Part shown: in pieces, positions 1 to 6,508 of the stretch
Layout of the letters: every line of letters starts with the position of its first letter
How positions within the stretch are numbered: the first letter of the stretch is position 1
Assembly (NCBI GenBank): GCA_041494805.1
Contig: JBGQBN010000080.1
Span: 1 to 12,495 of the forward strand
From: JBGQBN01 sp041494805
GTDB taxonomy: Bacteria > Acidobacteriota > Terriglobia > Terriglobales > Acidobacteriaceae
Length of the DNA stretch: 12,495 nt
Reading direction: 5' to 3'
Made by a program: the position numbers and the translations under genes
Notes under the pieces: model-generated
Database searches by the model: none
What the model was told of the DNA's origin: nothing
The model's input: the letters and a program-made list of their open reading frames with translations, nothing else

Positions 1-375
1 AAGACCGTCAAGCCCTCGAGCGATGCGACTCAGCCCACTGTCGACCCGCATCTTTATTACGACCTTCTTAACAAAACTGGACTGATCACATTGCCGGTGA
101 ACCGAAACTGGGTCCAGCAACTGGCAGATCCGCGAAAGATCCCCGGGATGATCCTGGCCGCCTTGTTGATCAGCCTGGGTGCGCCGTTCTGGTACAACAT
201 CCTGAAAGATCTAATAGGGCTGCGATCTACGGTGGCCAAGAAAGATGATTCACAGCGGGCGCAACGCCAGGCAACGCAGGCGGGGAGTAATGGGGCGGAG
301 TCCGAGACCACGGCCGCTGTCGCCGCTCCGGCCTGGCTCCATGGCGAGCGTGGCGATCTTGCCGCGGTGGGTTAG
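1..375 (+). CDS. C-terminal fragment of a single-pass membrane protein, unknown function (5' truncated)
   Basis: The reading frame is open from the first base of the window and stops at TAG 373-375, giving the last 124 residues of a longer protein. An in-frame ATG at base 148 and a GTG at 91 are internal and need not be starts. Residues about 48-66 form one hydrophobic segment (core GMILAALLISLGAPFWYNIL), followed by a basic stretch and a polar, Ala-rich tail after about residue 78 that is probably disordered. The segment 'LGAPFWYNIL' followed by 'LRS' resembles the C-termini of uncharacterised membrane proteins I associate with Acidobacteriota; that is recollection, not a search. No catalytic motif is visible. 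It ends 8 bp before the amidase gene, so the two may be co-transcribed. A real coding end is likely; the function is unknown. Confidence 0.7.
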   Translation, partial: KTVKPSSDATQPTVDPHLYYDLLNKTGLITLPVNRNWVQQLADPRKIPGMILAALLISLGAPFWYNILKDLIGLRSTVAKKDDSQRAQRQATQAGSNGAESETTAAVAAPAWLHGERGDLAAVG

Positions 376-383
376 GGGACGAC

Positions 384-1283
384 ATGCAAAGTAAATGGAT
401 AGGCAGTCCCGAATCTAATTTCCGTCGAGGGCGCCCGTTCGGGCTTCGACCGGAAGCGATTGTTATCCACATCATGGATGGCAGCTTTGCGGCTGGTGAG
501 TCGGTCTTCCGTGATCCCACGACCCACAAGTCCGCACACTACGGTATCTCCCGCGCGGGCGAAATTCACCAGTATGTGGATGAGAATGACACTGCATTTC
601 ACGCAGGAATTGTGGTCAATCCGACCTGGACCTTGCTGAAGGCACGGGTGAACCCGAACTTTTACACCATAGGGATTGAGCACGAAGGCCGTCCGGATGA
701 CGTGTGGCCCGAAGCCCAACTGTCCGCGAGCGCGACGCTGATCGGGCAGATAGCTGCACGCTGGCGTATTCCGCTCGATGAGTTACACGTGATCCGACAC
801 CACCAAATTCGAGCATCCAAGACGTGCCCTGGAAACTGGTTGAAGATTGGAGCACTGCTGACACGTGTGCCGGCCGCATCAGGTCCGGCGCCGGTGGAGG
901 CTCCAGCAGCGGCGGTAAGTACAGCGGCTGCGGTTGGTGAAGCAACTGCAGTTCGTGAAGGAGCCGACGGTAGTGAAGCAACGGCAGCCAGCGCAGCAAC
1001 AACGGTCAGCGCGCCCATTGCAGTAAGTCCAGCAACTCCGATCAGTGTGCCGGCAAAGACGACGGTGGTACGGACAGTCAGGAATGTGAACCTGCGCAGA
1101 GCAAAACCAATCACGACTGCGCAGGTAGTGCGCGTGATACCGGCACACACCGATGTTGCAATCACAAGGTACGAGATCGGAGAGCGGGTGGATGACAACG
1201 CATACTGGTACGCGGATGTCCAGGGCAACTATCTATGGGCGGGCGCGACCGACGCTCCTGACCCCACAGCCATGGCCGCCTAA
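384..1283 (+). CDS. N-acetylmuramoyl-L-alanine amidase (Amidase_2/PGRP fold) with C-terminal SH3-like domain
   Basis: This 299-residue protein should cleave the bond between N-acetylmuramic acid and L-alanine in peptidoglycan. Residues about 20-155 form an Amidase_2 (T7-lysozyme/PGRP) domain. Zinc ligands by family spacing are H29 (in VIHIMDGS), H140 and C148; Y53 (in SAHYGIS) and K146 match the catalytic Tyr and Lys of T7 lysozyme. The GIEHEG motif (97-102) is also typical. Residues about 158-222 are an Ala/Thr/Val/Pro-rich linker. Residues about 225-290 (VNLRRAKP ... YWYADVQGNYLWAG) look like a bacterial SH3 domain, which usually binds cell wall. No signal peptide is seen, so export would need lysis, a holin or another route. 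The start follows AGGGG five bases upstream. Its position before an eCIS suggests a role in wall passage or particle release, but that is inference; it could be an unrelated neighbour. Confidence 0.88.
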   Translation: MQSKWIGSPESNFRRGRPFGLRPEAIVIHIMDGSFAAGESVFRDPTTHKSAHYGISRAGEIHQYVDENDTAFHAGIVVNPTWTLLKARVNPNFYTIGIEHEGRPDDVWPEAQLSASATLIGQIAARWRIPLDELHVIRHHQIRASKTCPGNWLKIGALLTRVPAASGPAPVEAPAAAVSTAAAVGEATAVREGADGSEATAASAATTVSAPIAVSPATPISVPAKTTVVRTVRNVNLRRAKPITTAQVVRVIPAHTDVAITRYEIGERVDDNAYWYADVQGNYLWAGATDAPDPTAMAA

Positions 1284-1787
1284 GCTGCATAAGGCATGCA
1301 CCCAAACCACCCTGTGCTCCGGGGCAAGCGAGGTTGCTCATCGCAGATCTTGACCGGAGTTGTCTCGAAATGTCCACCACCAGGGAAAGATTTTGTAACC
1401 GCCAACACGTGGTCTTCCAATCGGTGCCGGCGACGTGCGCTCGCAGTTCGAATCTTGGTGATCTGACTATCCAATCGGATAGAAGGAGCTATCTGCTCGG
1501 ATAGAACGCAGGGCCCACTCCGGCATTTGTGTGGTGGTTTACTGCCGGTGTAAGTGCAGTGAAACACGGCCAGGAGAGGGAAGCGGGGGCTTGAAGCGAC
1601 TGGTGGTATTCCACTTGCACTTCAGCGGCCAAGTTCAACCGGTGGGGACCGGACCTGCGTTAATCAATTTGTAAGCCATAAACAGTCTGGCGCTGTGTTG
1701 TCTGCATTGCGCCACTGTTTGCTTCGCCTTTCGTAGCGACGTCTTGGATCCAGTACCAACGCCCTCAGCCCGGCGCGGGAGTGACGT
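1284..1787. other. 504-bp intergenic region without a convincing gene
   Basis: No frame here gives a protein with recognisable motifs or a good SD/start pair. The main structure is the pair of dyad repeats at 1467-1504. I saw no GC-rich hairpin followed by a T-run that would make a clear intrinsic terminator for the amidase gene. A weak hairpin (ACTGC/GCAGT arms around a 10-nt loop) lies at about 1541-1560. The region probably holds the promoter and control sites for the AraC-type regulator gene. Confidence 0.5.
1467..1504. promoter_or_regulatory. Tandem 16-bp dyads, candidate operator pair
   Basis: Two dyad-symmetric boxes lie at 1467-1482 (CTATCCAATCGGATAG, perfect 6-bp arms, 4-bp centre) and 1489-1504 (CTATCTGCTCGGATAG, 5-bp arms). 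Their starts are 22 bp apart, about two helical turns, so two protein dimers could bind on the same DNA face. A weak promoter-like pair, TTGGTG (1455-1460) and GATAGA (1478-1483) with a 17-bp spacer, overlaps the first box. Cooperative operator binding is the simplest reading. The cognate regulator is unknown; AraC-type proteins more often use direct repeats, so a TetR-, GntR- or MarR-like regulator encoded elsewhere is as likely. A role as RNA hairpins cannot be excluded. Confidence 0.45.
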
Positions 1788-2588
1788 ATGGCATCGCGAA
1801 GTCTTCTGTGGGTGGATTTGCGAGCGAAGAGATCTGCGCCCGACCTGTGCAGCAGCCTGCCGAAGCCGTACGGGGCGCAGCGTATCACCTGCGCCTCAGA
1901 AATCCCTCCGAGGATCGAGTCCGTCCTGCCCTGGGCGGTTTGTTTCGAGTATGACTGCCCGGATGCTCGCGGACTGCAAGTGCTGGCGGAGACTAAACGG
2001 CACCACAGCTCGACCCCGATCGTGATGTTGACCGCAGAGCACTCCCAGTCACTGGCGGAGTGGGCACTTCGGACCTGCGTCTGGGATTACCTGATCAAGC
2101 CTGTATCCCTGCGGAACCTGTGCCACTGCTTGATGACGATTTATCGCGGTACTCCTGCCGGCACACCCTCCAACCCGGGAGCTGCGCGGCAATTGACCGG
2201 CGATGTGCAACCGGGGCTCGACCGGGAACTCAGCGGCAAGTGGCTGCTGGTGCTCTCCTATGTGGAGGCCAACTACGTGGAAAAGATCTCTCTGGCGACG
2301 GTGGCTGGGCTGTGTGGGCTGAGCCCATTTCAGTTCAGCCGGGCCTTTAAGAAGGCCAAGGGAGTCACGTTTCGGGATTTCGTGCTTGATTTTCGAATCG
2401 AGAGAGCCGCTCAGAGCCTCAAGAACCCAGGCGCGCCGGTTACAGACGTGGCCTTCGGAGTCGGTTTTAACGATCTGTCCTATTTTGCGCGTATGTTTCG
2501 CTGGCGTTTCGGGGTTTCTCCCTCTCACTACCGGGAGACTCATGAAACCCGCCAGTTGTTATTGTTTCCGCCGGAAGACGCCGCCTGA
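1788..2588 (+). CDS. AraC-family transcriptional regulator with atypical receiver domain
   Basis: This 266-residue protein has an N-terminal receiver-like domain (about 1-125) and a C-terminal AraC/XylS helix-turn-helix domain (about 150-252). The DNA-binding part shows both HTH units: 'ISLATVAGLCGLSPFQFSR' and 'VTDVAFGVGFNDLSYFAR', ending with the family signature 'FRWRFGVSPSHYR'. In the receiver, T82 (VMLTAEH) and K104 (YLIKPVS) match the conserved Thr/Ser and Lys. Only one N-terminal acidic residue (D10) is present, and the usual phospho-acceptor position, four residues before Pro58, is Glu54. Phosphorylation is therefore doubtful. The start is ATG 1788, seven bases after GGGAG. It lies 189 bp upstream of the sheath gene in the same direction, with no sensor kinase in the window, so it is a good candidate for controlling the eCIS operon; that link is inferred from position only. 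Confidence 0.88.
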   Translation: MASRSLLWVDLRAKRSAPDLCSSLPKPYGAQRITCASEIPPRIESVLPWAVCFEYDCPDARGLQVLAETKRHHSSTPIVMLTAEHSQSLAEWALRTCVWDYLIKPVSLRNLCHCLMTIYRGTPAGTPSNPGAARQLTGDVQPGLDRELSGKWLLVLSYVEANYVEKISLATVAGLCGLSPFQFSRAFKKAKGVTFRDFVLDFRIERAAQSLKNPGAPVTDVAFGVGFNDLSYFARMFRWRFGVSPSHYRETHETRQLLLFPPEDAA

Positions 2589-2777
2589 GCTGCGACTGCT
2601 GCAAAATACTTCCATCCGAGACGCAACGGAATCCTAGCCAAGCGATTTCATCTTGCGGTTGAATAGGTGCCCATAATCACTTCGGCTTCCCAGAAGTCGA
2701 GACACCGGCCATTCACTAGAAGCACGATCGAAGCAAGCAGCGAGTTCCCCATGGGGTCTCGCAGGGGAGGATTTCCA
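2589..2777 (+). promoter_or_regulatory. Leader region of the eCIS structural operon
   Basis: The 189 bp between the regulator stop and the sheath start should hold the operon promoter if the sheath gene is not simply co-transcribed with the regulator. A -10-like CATAAT (2672-2677) is visible, but I find no -35 at good spacing (TTGCGG at 2653 leaves only 13 bp), so an activator-dependent promoter is possible. The last 40 bases hold a hairpin directly before the SD. No terminator for the regulator gene is evident. Confidence 0.35.
2740..2770 (+). promoter_or_regulatory. Hairpin abutting the sheath Shine-Dalgarno site
   Basis: GCGAG (2740-2744) can pair with CTCGC (2758-2762), and the inner CCCC (2747-2750) with GGGG (2753-2756), giving an imperfect hairpin that ends one base before the SD AGGGGAGG (2763-2770). 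TTCCCC (2745-2750) can instead pair with GGGGAG inside the SD (2764-2769). The two folds exclude each other, so one would expose and one would hide the ribosome site of the most abundant eCIS protein. This is read from the sequence by eye; no folding energy was computed. Confidence 0.3.
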
Positions 2778-4298
2778 ATGCCAGTCGCAGTTTCCTATCC
2801 AGGCGTATATGTCGAAGAGATACCCAGTGGGGTTCGCACCATCACTGGAGTAGCCACCTCAATCGCGGCGTTTGTGGGATGGGCGCCCAAGGGGCTGACC
2901 GACAAAGCTCAACTGGTCCTGAGTTGGCCCGATTTCTACCGGCAGTTAGGAGGCTTGGATGCCCGCAGCAAGTTGGGGTATGCGGTCTCGCAATTCTTCA
3001 TGAATGGCGGGCAACAGGCATACATCATACGACTGGCGGCCACCGATGCGGCTGCTGGGACGCTCACGCTGGGCACCGCACCGAATGCAATTACAGTGAC
3101 TGCCGCGAATCAGGGAGCATGGGCCAATAACTACGCCATCACGATAAAGGGGCAGGGGGGCACCAGCACTCGCTTCCGGCTTCAGGTGGTTTACGTACCG
3201 CCAAGCCCGGCTCCCCAAGTTGTTGTTGAATCATTCGAGAACCTCTCCATGGTCAACCCAGATTCGCAGGGACGGTTCGTCGGGGATGTGCTCAAGCAAT
3301 CGAGCTTCGTTACCGCGACGGTCCCGGCGACCGCCACTACTCCACCGACAGATACGACGGCCGCGCAGCCATTGACAGGCGGTGCTGATGGGACAGTGCT
3401 GAATCCCAACGATCCGGCCTTTGAGACTGCGCTTGTCCCAGGCAGCCTAACCGGAGGTGTGTATCTGCTCGACCATGTCGATTTGTTCAATCTGCTCTGT
3501 GTTCCCGCAGAGACTTCGATAGGGATTGTGCCCAAGCTCGAAAAGTATTGCCGTGACCACCGGGCCTTCCTGATTGCTGACAGCGCTGCGGCGGCTACTC
3601 TGACAACCCTGCAGAATGGACCCGACCCCTCGACCACGGGCGACGATGCCATCAACGCGGCGTTCTACTTTCCGTGGGTCGAGGCACCCGATCCTCTCAA
3701 CGAGAACCGGCCCTCCGACTACCCACCGTGCGGTTTCGTGGCGGGTCTCTACGCCCGCACGGATGCGACACGCGGAGTATGGAAGGCGCCAGCGGGAACC
3801 GATGCCAGCCTCACCGGCGTTACCGGCGTGGCGGTGGATTTGAATGACAAAGAGAATGGCGTGCTGAACCCGGTGGCGGTGAATTGCATTCGCAATTTCA
3901 ATGTCTACGGCACAGTCCTGTGGGGCGCCCGGACAATGCGGGGCAATGATCAAATCGGGTCGGAATGGAAATATGTTCCTGTGCGGCGCACGGCGTTGTT
4001 CATCGAAGAAAGCCTCTTCCGCGCTCTCAAGTGGGTGGTCTTCGAACCCAATGACGAGCCGCTGTGGGCGCAGATTCGCCTGAATGTGGGCGCCTTTATG
4101 AACAACCTGTTCCGCCAGGGCGCATTCCAGGGCAAGACGCCGCAGGAAGCGTATTTCGTGAAGTGTGACAAGGAAACCACGACACAGAACGACATCAACC
4201 TGGGGATCGTCAACATCGTGGTGGGTTTCGCTCCACTGAAACCGGCCGAGTTTGTGATCATCCAGATCCAGCAGATGGCGGGCCAGATCGCGACGTAA
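2778..4298 (+). CDS. Contractile tail sheath protein (eCIS sheath, Pvc2/Afp2-like)
   Basis: This 506-residue protein is a phage-type contractile sheath subunit. The N-terminus 'YPGVYVEEIPSG', followed by 'SIAAFVGWAPKG' and 'QFFMNGGQQAYIIRLA', is the standard sheath N-domain (1-90). Residues about 90-215 are a more variable beta-rich, Thr/Ala/Pro-rich insertion. Residues about 415-505 (FEPNDEPLW, 'VGAFMNNLFRQGAFQGKTP', 'VKCDKETTTQNDI', 'VGFAPLKPAEFVII') are the conserved C-terminal core that links neighbouring subunits through strand exchange. The frame stays open upstream to GTG 2667, but ATG 2778 is chosen because it follows AGGGGAGG by seven bases and begins with the family N-terminus MPVAVSYPGVYVEE. 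PVC-type loci often carry two or three sheath paralogues; only one is present here. Upon contraction it drives the inner tube into the target membrane. Confidence 0.96.
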   Translation: MPVAVSYPGVYVEEIPSGVRTITGVATSIAAFVGWAPKGLTDKAQLVLSWPDFYRQLGGLDARSKLGYAVSQFFMNGGQQAYIIRLAATDAAAGTLTLGTAPNAITVTAANQGAWANNYAITIKGQGGTSTRFRLQVVYVPPSPAPQVVVESFENLSMVNPDSQGRFVGDVLKQSSFVTATVPATATTPPTDTTAAQPLTGGADGTVLNPNDPAFETALVPGSLTGGVYLLDHVDLFNLLCVPAETSIGIVPKLEKYCRDHRAFLIADSAAAATLTTLQNGPDPSTTGDDAINAAFYFPWVEAPDPLNENRPSDYPPCGFVAGLYARTDATRGVWKAPAGTDASLTGVTGVAVDLNDKENGVLNPVAVNCIRNFNVYGTVLWGARTMRGNDQIGSEWKYVPVRRTALFIEESLFRALKWVVFEPNDEPLWAQIRLNVGAFMNNLFRQGAFQGKTPQEAYFVKCDKETTTQNDINLGIVNIVVGFAPLKPAEFVIIQIQQMAGQIAT

Positions 4299-4310
4299 GG
4301 AGGGAATGGT

Positions 4311-4841
4311 ATGGCGCAATTCACAGCAAACGCACAGCGCTTCGATCCGTACAAGAACTTCAAGTTCCGGATCAAGTGGGATGGCCGCTACGTGGCGGGC
4401 GTGAGCAAGATTGGACTGCTGAAGCGCACCACGGAAGTGGTCAAGCACCGTGAAGGTGGAGATCCCTCCAGCAGCCGCAAATCGCCCGGGCGGACCGAAT
4501 ACGATGCCATCTCTCTCGATCGGGGCGTTACCCACGACACGGAATTCGAGAGGTGGGCCAACAAAGTGTGGCACATCGGCGCCGGACTGGGGGCGGAAGT
4601 CTCGCTTAAGGATTTCCGGAAGGACGTAATCATCGAGGTCTACAACGAAGCCGGTCAACTGGCGATCGCGTACAAGGTCTATCGCTGTTGGGTCTCGGAG
4701 TACCAGGCCTTGCCGGACCTAGACGCCAACGCAAACGCCGTCGCCATCCAGCATATCAAGCTGGAGAACGAGGGTTGGGAGCGCGATCAGGAAACGCCGG
4801 AACCGTCAGAGCCGACGTTCAGCATCCCGGCCGTGGGGTAA
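4311..4841 (+). CDS. Tail tube protein (gp19 family, Pvc1/Pvc5-like)
   Basis: This 176-residue protein matches the T4 gp19-type tube family in length and pattern: 'DPYKNFKFRIKWDGRYVAGVSKI', then a Lys/Arg-Glu-rich loop (VVKHREGGDPSS), 'SLDRGVTHDTEFERWANKVW', 'FRKDVIIEVYNEAGQ', and 'YKVYRCWVSEYQALPDLDANANAVAIQHIKLENEGWERD'. Subunits stack as hexameric rings to make the inner tube, whose lumen can hold cargo. The start ATG 4311 lies seven bases after AAGGAGG, and the gap to the sheath stop is 12 bp. The C-terminal tail (about 158-176) is Pro/Glu-rich and may be flexible. PVC/Afp loci usually have two tube paralogues (Pvc1 and Pvc5); this window shows only one, so it probably builds the whole tube unless another copy lies to the right. 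Confidence 0.95.
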   Translation: MAQFTANAQRFDPYKNFKFRIKWDGRYVAGVSKIGLLKRTTEVVKHREGGDPSSSRKSPGRTEYDAISLDRGVTHDTEFERWANKVWHIGAGLGAEVSLKDFRKDVIIEVYNEAGQLAIAYKVYRCWVSEYQALPDLDANANAVAIQHIKLENEGWERDQETPEPSEPTFSIPAVG

Positions 4842-4847
4842 TCGACC

Positions 4848-5579
4848 ATGGGTGGGCTATCGGCTCCGGGCTTACTAACGGTGTGGGAGCGGGGCTTGGA
4901 GCAGGGTGTGATTGACCGGGCGCTCACGCTCCTGGCCGCAGCCTGCCCTGAGTTCTCGCCCGAGGCGCTGGCTGGACTTAGTATCGGCCGCCGCAACGCG
5001 GGCTTGCTGCAGTTGCGCGAATGGGCCTTCGGCCCCGAGTTGGCTGGTCTGGTGGTGTGCCCACACTGTGGCGAGCGGCTGGAGATGAACCTGAATGCCG
5101 CCGCCATGCGTTCCGCGACTGAGCCGGCGCCCGCAATACCCGTGTCGCTAGCTGTTCACGGCGTCGAGTTGCTGTTCCGCCCACCCAACAGTGACGATTT
5201 GCAGGCTGTCGCCGGTCTAGAGAGGGACGAGATGCGGAGCCAACTCTTCGAGCGCTGCCTGCTCCAGGCACGGTCGGGGGGCGAAACCGTATCTGCGAGC
5301 CAACTGCCGGCAGAGGTCGTGGACGCCACGATCGAGGGTATGGCGCAAGCCGATCCCCAAGCAGATGTTCAAGTGGACATCTGCTGTGCGGCGTGTGCTC
5401 ACCAATGGTGTGAAGTCTTTGACATCGTTTCCTTCTTGTGGACCGAGGTCGATGCCTGGGCCCGGCGGGTCCTGAGCGAAGTACACACGCTAGCCCTGGC
5501 CTACGGATGGCGGGAAAGCGACATCCTGGCGCTCAGCCCTGCACGGCGGCAGCTATACCTCGAAATGGTGGGTTCATGA
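4848..5579 (+). CDS. Zinc-ribbon baseplate-type protein of the eCIS (T4 baseplate-like)
   Basis: This 243-residue protein has two CxxC pairs, C71/C74 (CPHCGE) and C180/C183 (CCAAC), which can form one zinc ribbon. A helical N-terminal part (1-62) and a C-terminal part 'LALAYGWRESDILALSPARRQLYLEMV' flank it. The tail motif (GW-x-E-x-x-I-L-x-LSP-x-RR-x-x-YLE) is what I recall for T4-like baseplate or hub-assembly proteins in phage-tail-like clusters; I cannot confirm the family without a search. Position directly after the tube gene agrees. It starts seven bases after the tube stop. Its stop overlaps the next start as ATGA (5576-5579), implying coupled translation. It is cytoplasmic, with no signal or membrane segment. 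A chaperone for baseplate assembly rather than a particle component is an alternative. Confidence 0.7.
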   Translation: MGGLSAPGLLTVWERGLEQGVIDRALTLLAAACPEFSPEALAGLSIGRRNAGLLQLREWAFGPELAGLVVCPHCGERLEMNLNAAAMRSATEPAPAIPVSLAVHGVELLFRPPNSDDLQAVAGLERDEMRSQLFERCLLQARSGGETVSASQLPAEVVDATIEGMAQADPQADVQVDICCAACAHQWCEVFDIVSFLWTEVDAWARRVLSEVHTLALAYGWRESDILALSPARRQLYLEMVGS

Positions 5580-6508
5580 GCGATTTTCTCAACCATCTCG
5601 CCAGTCGGAGCTTCGGTTTCACTCCGGCGATTCGGCCGCATCTGACGGCGCTGTTCGAGCCCCTGCATGGGGCCGGCCCGCAACTCGCCGGCTTCGCGCC
5701 GCAGGCGGGGATCGAGAAATCGGCGTTCTCCGAAGAGATGAAAGGGGGCGCTCTTCATCAGGATCAGTTTTCAACTCGCCGGCCAGTTAGCGCTATGCCC
5801 ACGCTGGGTGAAACCCGAACCCAGGCAGCCGAGTCACAGATGGAACTGCCGTCTCATGTCTTCTCGCCGAACCCCGGAGGGCCACGGTTCGGGACTGACC
5901 AGCAGGATCCACTAGAGGGCGGGACTGCATCCTTAGGGGTCAGATCAACTGAGTCCAAGCCAGAAGGGAAGCTGCGATCGTTCACGCGTCATCAAGAATC
6001 GCAGGTGGCGCCATCCGGTTGGGATCGAGAAACGCGTGGCGGCGATGTCTCGCAGGCAAGCTCACGTGAATCGAGGCTGGAAGGAGAAGTAGCACATCCT
6101 GATGCACTCTCGGCGGCGCCAATGCGAAGCAGCGCCAAAGTGGATGGGTCACGGGGGCACCTATTGCCGGCCCGTGCGAATTCTTCGCGACCCCTAGCGA
6201 GAGACCAAATTCCAGTTCCTATCGTGGGGGTTCCCGCCACTTTCCCGTTCGCGTCGTCGCGGTGGAATGGCGGATCGAGGCCGGATCTTATAAGAGCCCG
6301 TACTCTGGGGTCCTCCGCGCGCAGAGTGGGGCGCGAGGCTGCGGCGGATCAAGTGGACTCGGAACCTGCAATTCAAGTGAGTATTGGGCGGATTGAAGTG
6401 AAAGCGACCCCGCCCAAGGACGGCTCAGGGCGTGTGGAGCGCCCGCCTTCGAGCGTGATGAGCTTGGACGAATACCTGCGCCGCCGGAGCAAACGGGGTG
6501 GCGAATGA
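5576..6508 (+). CDS. eCIS-associated protein with conserved ends and a disordered middle
   Basis: This 310-residue protein has a short conserved N-terminus 'LASRSFGFTPAIRPHLTALFEP' (8-29) and a conserved C-terminus: 'IQVSIGRIEVKATPP' (about 266-280) followed by 'SLDEYLRRR' (296-304). I recall the same end motifs in hypothetical proteins of other eCIS loci. The roughly 230 residues between are rich in Ser, Arg, Gly, Glu and Pro with little hydrophobic core, so probably disordered. The open frame extends back to 5438, but ATG 5576 is chosen because it forms the ATGA overlap with the upstream stop and gives the family N-terminus. Two short binding elements on a flexible chain suggest a linker or scaffold between tube/baseplate and terminator factors. 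A tape-measure role (as for Afp14) is possible, but it is short and not obviously helical. Function unproven. Confidence 0.72.
   Translation: MSDFLNHLASRSFGFTPAIRPHLTALFEPLHGAGPQLAGFAPQAGIEKSAFSEEMKGGALHQDQFSTRRPVSAMPTLGETRTQAAESQMELPSHVFSPNPGGPRFGTDQQDPLEGGTASLGVRSTESKPEGKLRSFTRHQESQVAPSGWDRETRGGDVSQASSRESRLEGEVAHPDALSAAPMRSSAKVDGSRGHLLPARANSSRPLARDQIPVPIVGVPATFPFASSRWNGGSRPDLIRARTLGSSARRVGREAAADQVDSEPAIQVSIGRIEVKATPPKDGSGRVERPPSSVMSLDEYLRRRSKRGGE

Noticed and set aside
937..987. Short DNA repeat GTGAAGCAACNGCAG at 937-951 and 973-987
   Set aside because: Two imperfect copies, 36 bases apart and in frame within the low-complexity amidase linker; explained as a simple coding repeat, not a mobile or regulatory element.
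662..1228. 188-codon minus-strand frame opposite the amidase, hydrophobic in part
   Set aside because: Its hydrophobic look comes from reading the Ala/Thr/Val linker codons backwards; the plus-strand gene has intact catalytic residues.
1541..1560. ACTGC/GCAGT inverted repeat as a terminator
   Set aside because: Only five-base arms with a 10-base loop and no T-run follows; too weak.
1744..2025. 93-codon plus-strand frame overlapping the regulator gene
   Set aside because: It is out of frame with the AraC-type protein, Arg/Cys-rich and without a good SD; a shadow.
2667..2777. Upstream GTG start (2667) or ATG 2751 for the sheath protein
   Set aside because: The extra N-terminal residues are unlike sheath proteins, while ATG 2778 has the best SD spacing and gives the usual N-terminus.
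3447..4658. 403-codon open frame on the minus strand across sheath and tube genes
   Set aside because: It lies antisense to two clearly recognised structural genes, spans their junction, and its translation shows no family motif; GC-rich third positions create such shadows.
5438..5575. Upstream ATG 5438 for the disordered eCIS protein
   Set aside because: The extension overlaps the zinc-ribbon gene and lacks the conserved N-terminus; ATG 5576 fits both context and motif.
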